A stretch of 64,000 nucleotides of DNA from Streptococcus pneumoniae (GCF_001113365.1 NZ_CKYA01000010.1:7161-71160), one strand, 5' to 3'. Numbered from the stretch's first letter, positions 52,395 to 61,711 are shown. Notes: a model not told the origin generated them from the letters alone. Translations and numbers: made by a program.

Positions 52395-52790
52395 TTAAAA
52401 TGGCAATTCTTCCTCTTCCAAAACCAAATCTGCCAAATCCTGCCCAGCGTTATTTTCTCGCATAGCACGTTGGGCACGACTTTCCAAGAGTTGGAATCCT
52501 GTGACGAGGACTTCGGTCACGTAGTTCATCTGACCATTTTTCTCAAAACGACGTGTACGTAATTCCCCATCCACTGAAATGAGACTACCTTTTGTTGCGT
52601 AGCTTGCCAAGCTTTCTGCTAGTCTACCCCATAGGACCATATTTACAAAATCGGCTTCACGTTCACCGTTTTGATCTTTGTAACGACGGTTCACAGCGAT
52701 AGTTGCTCGTGCTACTGACTTGTCATTGTTGGTTTTGTGCAATTCTGGTGTAGACGTTAAACGTCCAATCAAGATAACTTTATTATACAT
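52395..52790 (-). CDS. ssbB: competence-induced single-stranded DNA-binding protein SsbB
   Basis: The 131-residue protein is a short SSB (MYNKVILIGRLTSTPELHKT, FVNMVLWGRLAESLA, EEEELPF acidic tip). The length and sequence match pneumococcal SsbB, which protects incoming DNA during transformation. A Cin-box lies 22 bp upstream. It normally follows groES closely; here a seven-kilobase carbohydrate locus separates them. Confidence 0.95.
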   Translation of the reverse strand: MYNKVILIGRLTSTPELHKTNNDKSVARATIAVNRRYKDQNGEREADFVNMVLWGRLAESLASYATKGSLISVDGELRTRRFEKNGQMNYVTEVLVTGFQLLESRAQRAMRENNAGQDLADLVLEEEELPF

Positions 52791-52811
52791 ATTTTCTTCC
52801 TCCTACTTATC

Positions 52812-52819
52812 TATTCGTA
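52812..52819 (-). promoter_or_regulatory. Cin-box (ComX-dependent promoter)
   Basis: TACGAATA on the minus strand is the exact late-competence promoter element recognised by RNA polymerase with ComX (SigX). Confidence 0.95.
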
Positions 52820-52825
52820 GGAAAT

Positions 52826-52855
52826 CAAAAAAAGTTACAGAAATTTGTAACTTTT
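52826..52855 (-). terminator. terminator after the short-chain dehydrogenase gene
   Basis: The stem AAAAGTTAC/GTAACTTTT with an 8-nt loop is followed on the minus strand by a T run. It lies next to the Cin-box. Confidence 0.85.
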
Positions 52856-52867
52856 CGAGGAATTTTT

Positions 52868-53629
52868 TTACTTTTTATGAACCATGAAACCTGTCGCCTG
52901 TTGATTGGCCATAATGATCATATCTGTAATCTGCACACGACGAGGTTGACTGGTCACATAGACTACTGTGTCGGCGATGTCCGATGCCTGCAAGGCTTCG
53001 ATTCCCTGATAAACCGTCGCAGCCCGCTCTTTGTCACCATGAAAACGCACTGTAGAAAAATCTGTTTCGACAATTCCAGGCTGAATGGTCGTCACCTTGA
53101 TATCCGTTGCAATGGTATCAATTCGCAGACCATCTGAAAAGGTCTTAACTGCTGCCTTGGTAGCTGAATAAACTGCTGCACCTGCATAGGCGTAGATTCC
53201 TGCGGTTGACCCCATGTTGATGATATGTCCTTGATTGGCTTTTACCATTGTTGGCAAGAAACAGCGAGTGACTGCCATCAAACCTTTGACATTGGTATCC
53301 AACATAGTTAACATATCCAACTCTTCATAGTCTTGATAAGGTGCTAAACCTAGAGCCAGTCCGGCATTGTTGACCAGAATATCAATCTGACCTATCGTTT
53401 CTAGAATATCAGAGCATACAGTCTTTACCATGGTCATATCCGTGACATCTAGGGGAAAAGTCCAAACTGTTTGATTTGGAAAAGTTTCTGCAAACTCCGA
53501 CTTGAGGGTTTCTAGTCTGTCTATCCGTCGTCCAGTTAGAACGACATTCTCACCCTGCTCTAGATAAGCACGCGCAATTGCTTCACCAATTCCTGATGTC
53601 GCTCCTGTAATCACTACATTTTTTGCCAT
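52868..53629 (-). CDS. short-chain dehydrogenase/reductase, YdfG-like
   Basis: The 253-residue protein has the classical SDR motifs: the NAD(P)-binding TGATSGIGEAIA near residue 8, NNAGLALG, and the catalytic Ser-Tyr-Lys (NMGSTAGIYAYAGAAVYSATKAA). YdfG-like enzymes reduce 3-hydroxy acids such as serine or malonic semialdehyde, but the substrate here is not certain. It keeps the place it has after ssbB in pneumococci. Confidence 0.9.
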   Translation of the reverse strand: MAKNVVITGATSGIGEAIARAYLEQGENVVLTGRRIDRLETLKSEFAETFPNQTVWTFPLDVTDMTMVKTVCSDILETIGQIDILVNNAGLALGLAPYQDYEELDMLTMLDTNVKGLMAVTRCFLPTMVKANQGHIINMGSTAGIYAYAGAAVYSATKAAVKTFSDGLRIDTIATDIKVTTIQPGIVETDFSTVRFHGDKERAATVYQGIEALQASDIADTVVYVTSQPRRVQITDMIIMANQQATGFMVHKK

Positions 53630-53670
53630 CTTATTTCCTTCTATCTAGTGGTCCAGATACTGATAACTTC

Positions 53671-54297
53671 CTAAGCAGTCCAATGCTTAGCCGGGTCGAA
53701 TGGTGTTCCGACAACTTGGTCTTCTGATAATTCAATAATACCACGTTTTTGCGGAGCATTTGGCAAGGCAAGTTCACGAGGGCTGCACATCATACCAAAA
53801 CTCTTTTCACCACGAAGTTCACCTGGGAAAATGAGGTTGCCTTTGGGCATCATAGCTCCAGGAAGAGCTACAATGGTTTTCAAACCTACACGCGCATTAG
53901 GAGCCCCTGCAACAATTTGCACTGTCTTGTCACTTGCAACTGCAACTTGGCAGATGTTAAGGTGGTCGCTATCTGGATGAGCTACCATCTCGACAATCTC
54001 ACCAACAACAAACTTAGGTTCCTTGTCATTAACAATTTCCTCTGCAAAACCTTCCGCCTGTAATTCTTGGTTCAAACGAGCGACTTGCTTATCTGATAAA
54101 AAGACTTGACCGCGCTCTGCAATTTCAAACAAACTTGAAACTTCGAAAATATTCCAAGCCACTGTTTCCCCATTATCTTTGAGGAAAACACGAGCTACCT
54201 TGCCTTTGCGCTCCACATCCAGTTTGGCATCTCCGCTATTTTTCACGATGACCATAAGGACATCACCGACATGTTCTTTATTATATGTAAAAATCAT
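53671..54297 (-). CDS. ytpR: YtpR-family tRNA-binding domain protein
   Basis: The 208-residue protein has a C-terminal tRNA-binding (EMAP/PheT-type) domain (FVVGEIVEMVAHPDSDHLNICQVAV, IVAGAPNARVGLKTIVALPGAMMP, MCSPRELAL) after a DUF4479 N-terminal part. It resembles the N-terminus of phenylalanyl-tRNA synthetase beta chains. Its job is unclear; RNA binding is likely. It is followed at a short distance by a thioredoxin-like gene. Confidence 0.9.
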   Translation of the reverse strand: MIFTYNKEHVGDVLMVIVKNSGDAKLDVERKGKVARVFLKDNGETVAWNIFEVSSLFEIAERGQVFLSDKQVARLNQELQAEGFAEEIVNDKEPKFVVGEIVEMVAHPDSDHLNICQVAVASDKTVQIVAGAPNARVGLKTIVALPGAMMPKGNLIFPGELRGEKSFGMMCSPRELALPNAPQKRGIIELSEDQVVGTPFDPAKHWTA

Positions 54298-54312
54298 TGT
54301 TTCCTTTTTCTC

Positions 54313-54630
54313 CTATTTCAGTCCTGTTAAAAAGTCGTTAATTTGTTGCTTACTTTTACGGTCGCGATTAACAAAACGACCAATTTCCTTGTCCTTTTCT
54401 AGAACAACAAGGCTAGGAATTCCGTAAACATCCCAGAGTTTGGCCAAATCCATATACTGGTCTCGGTCCACACGAATAAAGGTAAACTCTGGATTAGTTT
54501 TCTCAATCTCTGGCAAGGCAGGATAGATATAGCGGCAATCACCACACCAGTCTGCTACAAAAAGAAAGACTTTCTTCCCATCTTTTTCTACTAAAGATGC
54601 TAATTCTTCTAAACTTGCTGGTTGTATCAT
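54313..54630 (-). CDS. thioredoxin-like protein
   Basis: The 105-residue protein has a thioredoxin fold with the redox site WCGDC (residues 28-32) and the cis-proline segment YGIPSLVV. The unusual CGDC pair marks the YtpP-like group. It overlaps the DUF4651 gene by 4 bp. Confidence 0.92.
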   Translation of the reverse strand: MIQPASLEELASLVEKDGKKVFLFVADWCGDCRYIYPALPEIEKTNPEFTFIRVDRDQYMDLAKLWDVYGIPSLVVLEKDKEIGRFVNRDRKSKQQINDFLTGLK

Positions 54631-54926
54631 AAGACTTCCTCCTCATAGACTAGGTCTTCATTTTCATAGACAAAGGTATAATGACGGCCATCCTCAAAAA
54701 TGACGCCACCAACCAAGCTCTCTAGACTGCTTTCATAAACTTGAACATAGAGGGTCGCAATTTCTCCCATGTCTGAAAAATGGTCTCGCACAATCGCTGT
54801 CAACTCCTCCTGAGTCTTCATGAGCTTACGGTCATCTGCAACTTTTTTCGTAGCAAGGGCAAGGCTCCCAATACCAAGCAGAGCCAGACTTGCCATCCAC
54901 ATTTTTTTAGCTTTCATACCATTCAT
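54627..54926 (-). CDS. DUF4651-family protein
   Basis: The 99-residue protein has an N-terminal membrane helix (MWMASLALLGIGSLALA) and a small outer domain (EIATLYVQVYESSLESLVGGVIFEDGRHYTF). It is probably anchored and faces outward. It begins the three-gene unit DUF4651-thioredoxin-ytpR. Function is unknown. Confidence 0.85.
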   Translation of the reverse strand: MNGMKAKKMWMASLALLGIGSLALATKKVADDRKLMKTQEELTAIVRDHFSDMGEIATLYVQVYESSLESLVGGVIFEDGRHYTFVYENEDLVYEEEVL

Positions 54927-55011
54927 TTTAACACAAAAAAGGCTTTAGGACAAATGAGGAAGCAGCAGAAAAGCAAGTAAAAAGCCTCTTCCTTTAAGGA
55001 AAAGGACTTCT

Positions 55012-55115
55012 TATACTAGAGCAAGCTAGAAAGCTAGTCGCAGGCTGCTCAAAACAGCGTTTTGAGGTTGTGGATGACGCTGGCGTGGTTTGAAGAGATT
55101 TTCGAAGAGTATTAT
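55012..55115. repeat. BOX element
   Basis: The sequence has the BOX A and BOX C patterns of pneumococci, including GCTCAAAACAGCGTTTTGAG and a TTTGAAGAGATTTTCGAAGA end. It lies at the 3' end of the choline-binding remnant. Such elements form stable stem-loops and can affect nearby genes. Confidence 0.85.
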
Positions 55116-55117
55116 TC

Positions 55118-55317
55118 TTATTGCCAGGCACCTGAGTTGCCAACGTAGTAACCATCAGGTGTGTAGGTATTGCGAAGCATCTTACCTGATGAAGCCAGAT
55201 AATACCACTTACCATTGTCTTTGATCCAATCATTCGCTTGCATGGCACCAGAAGAACTTACATAATACCATTCTCCCTTGTCATAAACCCAAGCGCTTAC
55301 TTTCATAGCTCCTGAGC
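55118..55317 (-). pseudogene. remnant of a choline-binding protein
   Basis: The last 62 codons carry the choline-binding repeat pattern (WVYDKGEWYYVSSSGAMQANDWI, GKWYYLASSGKM, GYYVGNSGAWQ). Upstream the frame meets a stop after four more codons, and no N-terminal domain is seen. It is the 3' end of a lost cell-surface gene. Confidence 0.8.
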
Positions 55318-55558
55318 AATTAAAGGTTCAAAAAGCTGTCCAATATCATTCATTTTTTTAAAAACATTTGACACTACATCATCCACGCTGTAGGACATAG
55401 ATACATCAAACGTAAGAGCCAAAATATCGAAAAATATACAACTTTTAAAGGCAACATTTCATTTTTTAAAGTCTAACAACCATAGAACTGAAATCAGAGC
55501 AAGGCATCAATTTCCTACTCTTAGTACGCCTATTTTGATGATTGAAGTGAAGATTTTT
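55318..55558. other. intergenic stretch with a possible decayed frame
   Basis: No intact gene is visible. On the minus strand a start-less stretch reads LTFDVSMSYSVDDVVSNV and then FKKMNDIGQLFEPL before a stop, which looks like old coding sequence of unknown origin. Confidence 0.3.
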
Positions 55559-56233
55559 TTATTTAACGTAGACAATCCCCAATTTCCCAAAAGCCACATC
55601 TCCACGGATAATCAAGGTTTTACTTGTTGGGGCTAGAGAAGTATCTGCCTTGGCTACACCACAGAAAGTTTCCACCTTCAAATCAACTCTCCAATGTTGG
55701 GGAACATAGATAACTGCCTTTCCAAAACCAACTTCTACTTTCAGGGTTGCAGTATCTCCTAAAATCTCTGCATTGTCGTAATATATCTTGGCATTGCCAA
55801 AACCAACTTCTACTTGATCCTCTACCAATTCTTGATTTTGCTTGTAGAAAGTCCCAGTCCCAAAAGCAACTTCCTTATCTGTAAGAATGTTTTTTTCACC
55901 ATCATACCACCATTTTTTTCCATTCCAAGTTCTGTTAGAATGAGTGAGTGCGCTGACACCCATTACGATTAAAATACTAGCTAAAATAAGCGAAATAGGA
56001 GATAGCTGAATCCAATCATAAAAAAGATTCACTATATTTAATGCTGTTAATGCTAAAAAAGTGGCACTTGTCCAATGATGCCTAAGGGAAGATTCTATTG
56101 CCTTATACAATAGAAAAGCGATAAAGACAAAAGGAGAATACTTAGTCTCCAAAGATGGAACACCATAATGTCCCTGTAATAAAATCCATGCTGCCAATAC
56201 TAGCAACACAATACCAAATGCTTTCTTTTTCAT
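55559..56233 (-). CDS. LiaF-like four-helix membrane protein
   Basis: The 224-residue protein has four membrane helices in the first half and a C-terminal LiaF-like beta domain (VEVGFGNAKIYYDNAEILGDTATLKVEVGFGKAVIYVP and GVAKADTSL). LiaF-type proteins take part in sensing cell-wall antibiotics. It follows the LytTR gene by 4 bp, so the two form a regulator-membrane protein pair. Confidence 0.85.
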   Translation of the reverse strand: MKKKAFGIVLLVLAAWILLQGHYGVPSLETKYSPFVFIAFLLYKAIESSLRHHWTSATFLALTALNIVNLFYDWIQLSPISLILASILIVMGVSALTHSNRTWNGKKWWYDGEKNILTDKEVAFGTGTFYKQNQELVEDQVEVGFGNAKIYYDNAEILGDTATLKVEVGFGKAVIYVPQHWRVDLKVETFCGVAKADTSLAPTSKTLIIRGDVAFGKLGIVYVK

Positions 56234-56237
56234 GTTC

Positions 56238-56684
56238 TTACCTCATGTTTCTTAGATTTTCTTTTAGGAGGGATTGATAGTACCGCGACACGTGAACCTC
56301 CTTGTGGGTCTGATAAAAGGAAATGGTGCCCGTTCCTGAAAAGGACTTGTCCACCGAATAGATTTGCCGAATATTAGCGATCGTTGACTTGGATACCCGA
56401 CTAAAATAGCGAGGAAGGATAGACTCTAACTCATAGAGTTTGAGCCGAACTTCGTAGGCATCTTTCTGGGTATGGGCATAAATCTTGCTACCTTCTGTCT
56501 CAAAGAAGAGAATTTCCGACAAGTCCAGATAATATTCACCTGTTCCCTTGTAAAAAATCAACCGAGGAGACTTGGACTCTTGCAAGAGGCGCTGTAAATC
56601 CGCAATCTCATCTGTCAAAGTCGCTGCCTTGATGACAATTTCAGTTTCCTCTAAATTGCTGTCAATTTCGATTCGTAACTTCAT
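56238..56684 (-). CDS. LytTR-domain DNA-binding regulator
   Basis: The 148-residue protein is a LytTR domain (GEYYLDLSEILFFETEGSKIYAHT, YEVRLKLYELESILPRYFSRVSKSTIANI) without a receiver domain. Such stand-alone regulators are often held in check by a partner membrane protein, here probably the LiaF-like protein encoded next. Two direct repeats with LytTR-like spacing lie just upstream of its promoter, consistent with self-activation. Confidence 0.9.
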   Translation of the reverse strand: MKLRIEIDSNLEETEIVIKAATLTDEIADLQRLLQESKSPRLIFYKGTGEYYLDLSEILFFETEGSKIYAHTQKDAYEVRLKLYELESILPRYFSRVSKSTIANIRQIYSVDKSFSGTGTISFYQTHKEVHVSRYYQSLLKENLRNMR

Positions 56685-56704
56685 TCCATCTCCTTTCTGA
56701 CTCT

Positions 56705-56774
56705 ACTATATCAAAGCTAAAATAAGAAAACAAGAGCAAAAAAGCAAGTGGTTACTTTAGGCACGTAAGTGGTT
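56705..56774 (-). promoter_or_regulatory. promoter and LytTR-like direct repeats
   Basis: The promoter is TTGTTT (56728-56733), 17 bp, TATAGT (56705-56710) on the minus strand. Upstream are two AACCACTT copies (56746-56753 and 56767-56774) 21 bp apart, the spacing usual for LytTR sites. Confidence 0.65.
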
Positions 56775-56797
56775 CTAGGACCAACTTAACTTACAGG

Positions 56798-57301
56798 TCA
56801 AAATAGAAAGAAAAGCACACCCCACACAAGAGCACAAATATAACCAACTACTACATCCTTGGGATAATGCACGCCACCTAGTACTCTTACTAGACCGAGG
56901 AGGGCTGACAAGACCAACAAGATAACCCCTACAAATAAACTAGCATGCAAGCAAGCCATGGAGATAATGGTTGCTGAAAAGACATGACGACTGGGCATAG
57001 ACTGACCAGGACTATCTCTGTCAAGCAAGGGTTTAATATCCCATTCCTCATAAGGCCTAGAGGCATTGATTTTCTTACGAAGAAGGGATAAAATCACAAA
57101 ACCTGACGCAGGGACAAACACATAGAGCCAAATCTGTTTCCCAAGTCCTTCTTGGAAATAGGTAATTGCTAACAAGGTCAGATAAACTATAGGCATAACT
57201 ATTGTCATAAACCGATTGAAAGCTCTTAACAAGCTCCGAAGGAAAGACTTATTTTCAATCTTACCAGCAATATGGTCATACCATTCTTGATAATTTTTCA
57301 T
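56798..57301 (-). CDS. PAP2-family membrane phosphatase
   Basis: The 167-residue protein has the PAP2 motifs spread over membrane helices: KKINASRPYEEW, SMPSRHVFSATI and RVLGGVHYPKDVVVGY. It probably removes phosphate from a lipid such as undecaprenyl pyrophosphate or phosphatidic acid. It overlaps the DUF2200 gene by 4 bp. Confidence 0.9.
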   Translation of the reverse strand: MKNYQEWYDHIAGKIENKSFLRSLLRAFNRFMTIVMPIVYLTLLAITYFQEGLGKQIWLYVFVPASGFVILSLLRKKINASRPYEEWDIKPLLDRDSPGQSMPSRHVFSATIISMACLHASLFVGVILLVLSALLGLVRVLGGVHYPKDVVVGYICALVWGVLFFLF

Positions 57302-57660
57302 TTCGATTTCTCATACTTTTCTAGAACTTGTTGAGATGTTTTCCCCTTGGCAAGCCAATCTACTAATTTGTCCAAGCGACGTATTTCTTGCAACAAAGGA
57401 TCATCAATTTCCTCAATGCAGACACCGCAAATCTTCCCTGTAATCGTAATTCGTTCAGGAACATAATATGGTGCTTGTCGAAAAAAATCTCCATAGCTAA
57501 CATCGCTATCCAGACAAGCGAGGACGTCACCCACTTCATACCCTGTCAACCAACTGGTCACTTGGTGAACTGACTCTGCCCTTCCACCCTTTCGCTCAAC
57601 CTTTGCAATCAAGGCTAGATAGACATCAGCAAATTTCATATTGTATAATTTCTGACTCAT
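57298..57660 (-). CDS. DUF2200-family protein
   Basis: The 120-residue soluble protein has the DUF2200 core (YLALIAKVERKGG, VTSWLTGYEV, GDFFRQAP, ITGKICGVCIEEIDDPLLQEIRRLDKLVDWLAKGK). Function is unknown. It is the first gene of a pair with the PAP2 phosphatase. Confidence 0.87.
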   Translation of the reverse strand: MSQKLYNMKFADVYLALIAKVERKGGRAESVHQVTSWLTGYEVGDVLACLDSDVSYGDFFRQAPYYVPERITITGKICGVCIEEIDDPLLQEIRRLDKLVDWLAKGKTSQQVLEKYEKSK

Positions 57661-57695
57661 ACTTCTCTCTTTCTATGTCTTCTAGTATAGTGCAG

Positions 57696-57720
57696 AAAAA
57701 GAAGGCCGTCAAGCCTTCTT
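57696..57720 (-). terminator. terminator after the ABC exporter operon
   Basis: An AAGAAGGC/GCCTTCTT stem with a 6-nt loop runs into T residues on the minus strand, directly after the stop of the ABC gene. Confidence 0.87.
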
Positions 57721-57725
57721 TGGGT

Positions 57726-59486
57726 TTATTCTTCTGCTTCGCCTTCTGTAAATTGACTGTTGTAGAGGTCAGCGTAGAAACCAGTTTGCGCCATCAGCTC
57801 ATCATGATTGCCTTGCTCAATGATATTGCCATCCTTCATAACCAGAATCAGATCAGCATTACGGATGGTTGACAAGCGGTGGGCGATGATAAAGGATGTG
57901 CGTCCTTCCATCAATCGGTCCATAGCTTTCTGGATCAATTCCTCCGTCCGTGTATCAACCGAAGAGGTAGCCTCATCCAGAATTAGTAGCGGCGCATCTT
58001 TCAGCAAAGCACGAGCAATGGTCAAGAGTTGTTTTTGTCCAACAGACAAGGTCACTGTATCATCCAAGACGGTATCGTAACCATCTGGTAGAGTCATGAT
58101 AAAGTGGTGAATCCCTACAGCCTTGCTGGCTTCAATCACGCGCTCATCACTAATACCTGTTTGGTTATAGATGAGATTGTCTCGGATAGTGCCTTCAAAG
58201 AGCCAGGTGTCCTGCAAGACCATTGAAAAGGCATCATGTACTTCCGAACGCTTCATATCCTTGGTATCCACACCATCGATACGGATACTTCCCTTATCAA
58301 TCTCATAGAACTTCATCAAAAGATTGACAATAGTTGTCTTACCAGCCCCAGTCGGTCCGACAATGGCAACCTTTTGACCTGCATGAGCTGTCGCAGAAAA
58401 GTCATGGATAATGGTTTGCTCTGGTGTGTAACCAAAGGAAACTCGATCAAAGACCACTTGACCTTTCATATCGCTCAATTGTCTTGCTTTATGGGATTCA
58501 TCTTCCATCTCCTCTTCAGCTAGGAATTCGAAGACACGTCCCATGGCTGCACTAGCCTGCTGCAAACTAGTAATCCCTTGGGCAATTTGTGAAAGAGGCT
58601 GAGAAAAGATACGAACGTAAGCCATAAAGGCAACGATAATCCCGATACTAATCTGCCCATTTAAGGCCAAGGCTGCACCAACGATAATCACCAAGGCATA
58701 GCTAAAGTTCCCAATGAACATCATAATCGGCATCATAATCCCTGAAATAAATTGAGATTTCCAGATACTATCATACAGACGATGGTTTAATTTCGCAAAT
58801 TCTTCTTTCGTACTCTCGATGGCATTATAACTAGTCACCACATTATGACCAGAGTACATTTCCTCCACATAGCCATTGACAGCTGCCAAATCTTGTTGCT
58901 GATTCTTAAAAAATCCCTGTGATTTGCCCATAAAGACGGATACAAATGCAAATCCAATAAGGGTTGAAACAACCGTTACCAAGGCTAAAATCCAGTTCAT
59001 CCCAAACATGGTTACCAAGACTGCCACGACCAGTAAAGTAGATGAAAGAACTGTTCCCAGACTTTGATTGAGGGACTGGGCTGCAGTGTCAACGTCATTG
59101 GTTACACGAGACAAAGTATCCCCCTGAGAGTGTCCATCAAAATATCCCAATGGTAGGCGATTGATTTTCTCTGCAATGGCTCTTCTCAAACGCTCTGAAA
59201 AACGTTGAATAGCTGTTGTAAACAGAAAGGCCTGTAAATAATTTGATAGAAGTCCGATCACATAGATGACGGCCAAAAAACCACCAATAGCTGCAACCGC
59301 CGCGACATCCACACTTGTTTCCAGACCACTGGCAATAATATTAGTCATTTCCTTGATGCGAGTTGGACCATATACAGTAATGATATTGGATAAGATTGTT
59401 GCTAGAAAGGCGATTAGAAGGGCAAACTGGAGGCCTGCAAGATAGGGTTTGCTCTGTTTCCAAAGAGACATTTTCTTATTTTCCAT
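57726..59486 (-). CDS. heterodimeric ABC exporter, second half
   Basis: The start is set at MENKKMSLWKQSKP (59486), preceded by GGAGG, giving 586 residues. Six membrane helices are followed by an ATPase domain with Walker A GPTGAGKTT, the degenerate signature LSVGQKQ, Walker B LLILDEATSSVD and IAHR. It pairs with the protein encoded just upstream. Relatives in streptococci export drugs or peptides under MarR control. Confidence 0.92.
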   Translation of the reverse strand: MENKKMSLWKQSKPYLAGLQFALLIAFLATILSNIITVYGPTRIKEMTNIIASGLETSVDVAAVAAIGGFLAVIYVIGLLSNYLQAFLFTTAIQRFSERLRRAIAEKINRLPLGYFDGHSQGDTLSRVTNDVDTAAQSLNQSLGTVLSSTLLVVAVLVTMFGMNWILALVTVVSTLIGFAFVSVFMGKSQGFFKNQQQDLAAVNGYVEEMYSGHNVVTSYNAIESTKEEFAKLNHRLYDSIWKSQFISGIMMPIMMFIGNFSYALVIIVGAALALNGQISIGIIVAFMAYVRIFSQPLSQIAQGITSLQQASAAMGRVFEFLAEEEMEDESHKARQLSDMKGQVVFDRVSFGYTPEQTIIHDFSATAHAGQKVAIVGPTGAGKTTIVNLLMKFYEIDKGSIRIDGVDTKDMKRSEVHDAFSMVLQDTWLFEGTIRDNLIYNQTGISDERVIEASKAVGIHHFIMTLPDGYDTVLDDTVTLSVGQKQLLTIARALLKDAPLLILDEATSSVDTRTEELIQKAMDRLMEGRTSFIIAHRLSTIRNADLILVMKDGNIIEQGNHDELMAQTGFYADLYNSQFTEGEAEE

Positions 59487-61245
59487 GTTCCAATTCCTCC
59501 TTCGATAGTTGTGAATAGGCAATTTCTTGGTAAACTTCGTTATTAGCTAGAAGTTCCTTGTGGGTGCCTTGCCCCACGTCTTTTCCTTGATCCAAGACCA
59601 AAATCAAATCTGCATCCATAATCGTTGAAATACGCTGTGCAACAATGAGCTTGGTCATAGACTTGGTTTTCTCTGCTAGCTCTTGACGAAGAACTCGGTC
59701 TGTCTTGTAGTCCAAGGCTGAGAAGGAGTCATCAAAGATGAGAATTTCTGGCTTCCGAGCTAAGGCACGCGCAATTGCCAGACGCTGTCTTTGACCACCT
59801 GAGAAGTTGGTTCCTCCTTGGGCCACTTCTGAGGCCAAACCCGCTTCCTTGTCTTCAATAAAGTTCTTAGACTGGGCCAATTCCAAGGCTTGCCACATAG
59901 CTTGCTCACTAAGCGGTGTTTCTTGACTCTGTCCAAAGTCCAAATTGCCCTTAACATCACCTGAAAAGAGAACCGCTTTCTGGGGAATATAACCAACCTT
60001 ATTGCGCAAATCTTCTAAGGCATAGTCTTGAACATTGACACCGTCCACCAGAATTTCTCCTGCTGATACGTCGTAGAAACGTGGAATCAGATTGACCAGA
60101 GTTGATTTACCAGAACCTGTTGACCCAATAAAGGCCACTGTTTGACCAGCTTCTGCTCTAAAGCTAACATGCTCAATAACCGCCTCCGAATTTGTCGCAT
60201 AGCGGAAGGTCACATCCTTAAATTCGACCTGACCTTTGAGGTTTTCATTAGCAAGTTGCACTTGAGCAGGATTTTGGATAGACGAATGCAAATCTAGAAC
60301 TTGATTGATCCGCTTGGCAGAAACCATGGTTCGGGGAAGAACAATGAAGAGCGCCCCCATGAGAAGGAAGCCCATGACAACCTGCATGGCATAAGACATG
60401 AAAACAATCATGTCACTAAAGAGAGGCAGACGTGCTATCGGAGCAGCGTCGTTAATCACATAAGCCCCAATCCAGTAAATCGCCACACTCAAACCACTTG
60501 AAATCCCCATCATGATAGGGTTCAAAATAGCCATAAGACGGTTGACAAACAAATTCAAGCGTGTCAATTCATCATTTGCTGCTGCAAATTTTTCATTTTG
60601 GTATTCTTCAGCATTGTAGGCACGAACGACACGAATACCTGTTAAACTCTCACGAGTGATACTGTTCAGTTTATCTGTCAACCCCTGAATCAAGGACTGT
60701 TTTGGAAAGGCTAACGTCATCAAAACAGTCGTCATTAAAACGTTGACAATCACTGCCACAAGTACGGCCCAGAGCCAGTATTCTGAATGACCTAAAATCT
60801 TCCCGATAGCCCAGATAGCCATAATCGGACCACGCGTAACCACTTGCAAGCCCATGGTAATCAACATCTGAACCTGAGTAATATCATTGGTGGTACGAGT
60901 TAGGAGACTGGGAATAGAGAATTTCTTAATCTCTGTCTGCGAGTAGTCTAAAACTCGGTTAAAAATATCACTTCTCAACCTACTAGTATATGAAGCAGCC
61001 ACTCTGGACGAAAAAAATCCAACTGCAACTGCGGACAAGAAGGCAAGAAAGGACATTCCCACCATCATGCTTGCTGGCTGCCATAACTCATCCAAGTTGG
61101 TTCCCTGAGTTTCTAGCAAATCAGTGATTTTAGAGATATAGGTCGGCACTTCCAACTCTAGATAAACCGAAAAGCAGGTAAAGAGAATGGCTAGTAAAAT
61201 CATCCCCCATTCTTTTCTACTAATTCGTTTGGCTAATTTCTTCAT
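59476..61245 (-). CDS. heterodimeric ABC exporter, first half
   Basis: The 589-residue protein has six membrane helices and an ATPase domain with Walker A GSTGSGKST, signature FSGGQRQR, Walker B ILIFDDSFSALD and a switch position occupied by Gln (VAQR) instead of His. The DD in Walker B and the VAQR mark it as the degenerate partner of a heterodimer. It overlaps both the marR gene and the second exporter gene, forming a three-gene operon. Confidence 0.92.
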   Translation of the reverse strand: MKKLAKRISRKEWGMILLAILFTCFSVYLELEVPTYISKITDLLETQGTNLDELWQPASMMVGMSFLAFLSAVAVGFFSSRVAASYTSRLRSDIFNRVLDYSQTEIKKFSIPSLLTRTTNDITQVQMLITMGLQVVTRGPIMAIWAIGKILGHSEYWLWAVLVAVIVNVLMTTVLMTLAFPKQSLIQGLTDKLNSITRESLTGIRVVRAYNAEEYQNEKFAAANDELTRLNLFVNRLMAILNPIMMGISSGLSVAIYWIGAYVINDAAPIARLPLFSDMIVFMSYAMQVVMGFLLMGALFIVLPRTMVSAKRINQVLDLHSSIQNPAQVQLANENLKGQVEFKDVTFRYATNSEAVIEHVSFRAEAGQTVAFIGSTGSGKSTLVNLIPRFYDVSAGEILVDGVNVQDYALEDLRNKVGYIPQKAVLFSGDVKGNLDFGQSQETPLSEQAMWQALELAQSKNFIEDKEAGLASEVAQGGTNFSGGQRQRLAIARALARKPEILIFDDSFSALDYKTDRVLRQELAEKTKSMTKLIVAQRISTIMDADLILVLDQGKDVGQGTHKELLANNEVYQEIAYSQLSKEELEHGK

Positions 61246-61690
61246 TCTCTCCTCCTATTCCCTTGATATTGTCCTGTAGTTGACCGAGAACTTTCTCAAA
61301 AATCAGTAATTCATCTTCATCAATATCTTCCATCAACTGCTTGTCTATTCGTTCAAAAAAAGCCTTAACCTGTTGCATCTGAGAACGTGCTTTGTTCGTC
61401 AAACGAACAAATTTTGCCCGCTTATCGCTAGGACTCGCCTCCAATTCCACCAAACCATTTTGCACCATACGCTTGACCAAATTACTAGCAACAGACTTGG
61501 TAATATTGAGTTCCTGCTCTATATCTTTAATCAAGACCAAGTCTTGGTTTTTCTCACGATTATCCAAAAAACGTACAACCTGACCTTGAGGCCCACCCAT
61601 AAATTCAATACCACAACGTTTGGCTTCCTTTTGCACCATGAGGTGAATCTGATGACCAAAACGCTTAAAGACTAACATCGGTTTGTCCAT
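61220..61690 (-). CDS. MarR-family regulator of the exporter operon
   Basis: The 156-residue protein has a MarR winged helix (VLIKDIEQELNITKSVASNLVKRMVQNGLVELEASPSDKRAKFVRLTNKA). It heads the operon and overlaps the first ABC gene by 26 bp. Repeated GAGAAC elements lie in front of it, so it probably represses its own operon until a compound binds. Confidence 0.92.
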   Translation of the reverse strand: MDKPMLVFKRFGHQIHLMVQKEAKRCGIEFMGGPQGQVVRFLDNREKNQDLVLIKDIEQELNITKSVASNLVKRMVQNGLVELEASPSDKRAKFVRLTNKARSQMQQVKAFFERIDKQLMEDIDEDELLIFEKVLGQLQDNIKGIGGENEEISQTN

Positions 61691-61711
61691 AATCTCCTCC
61701 TTCTAAATAAA

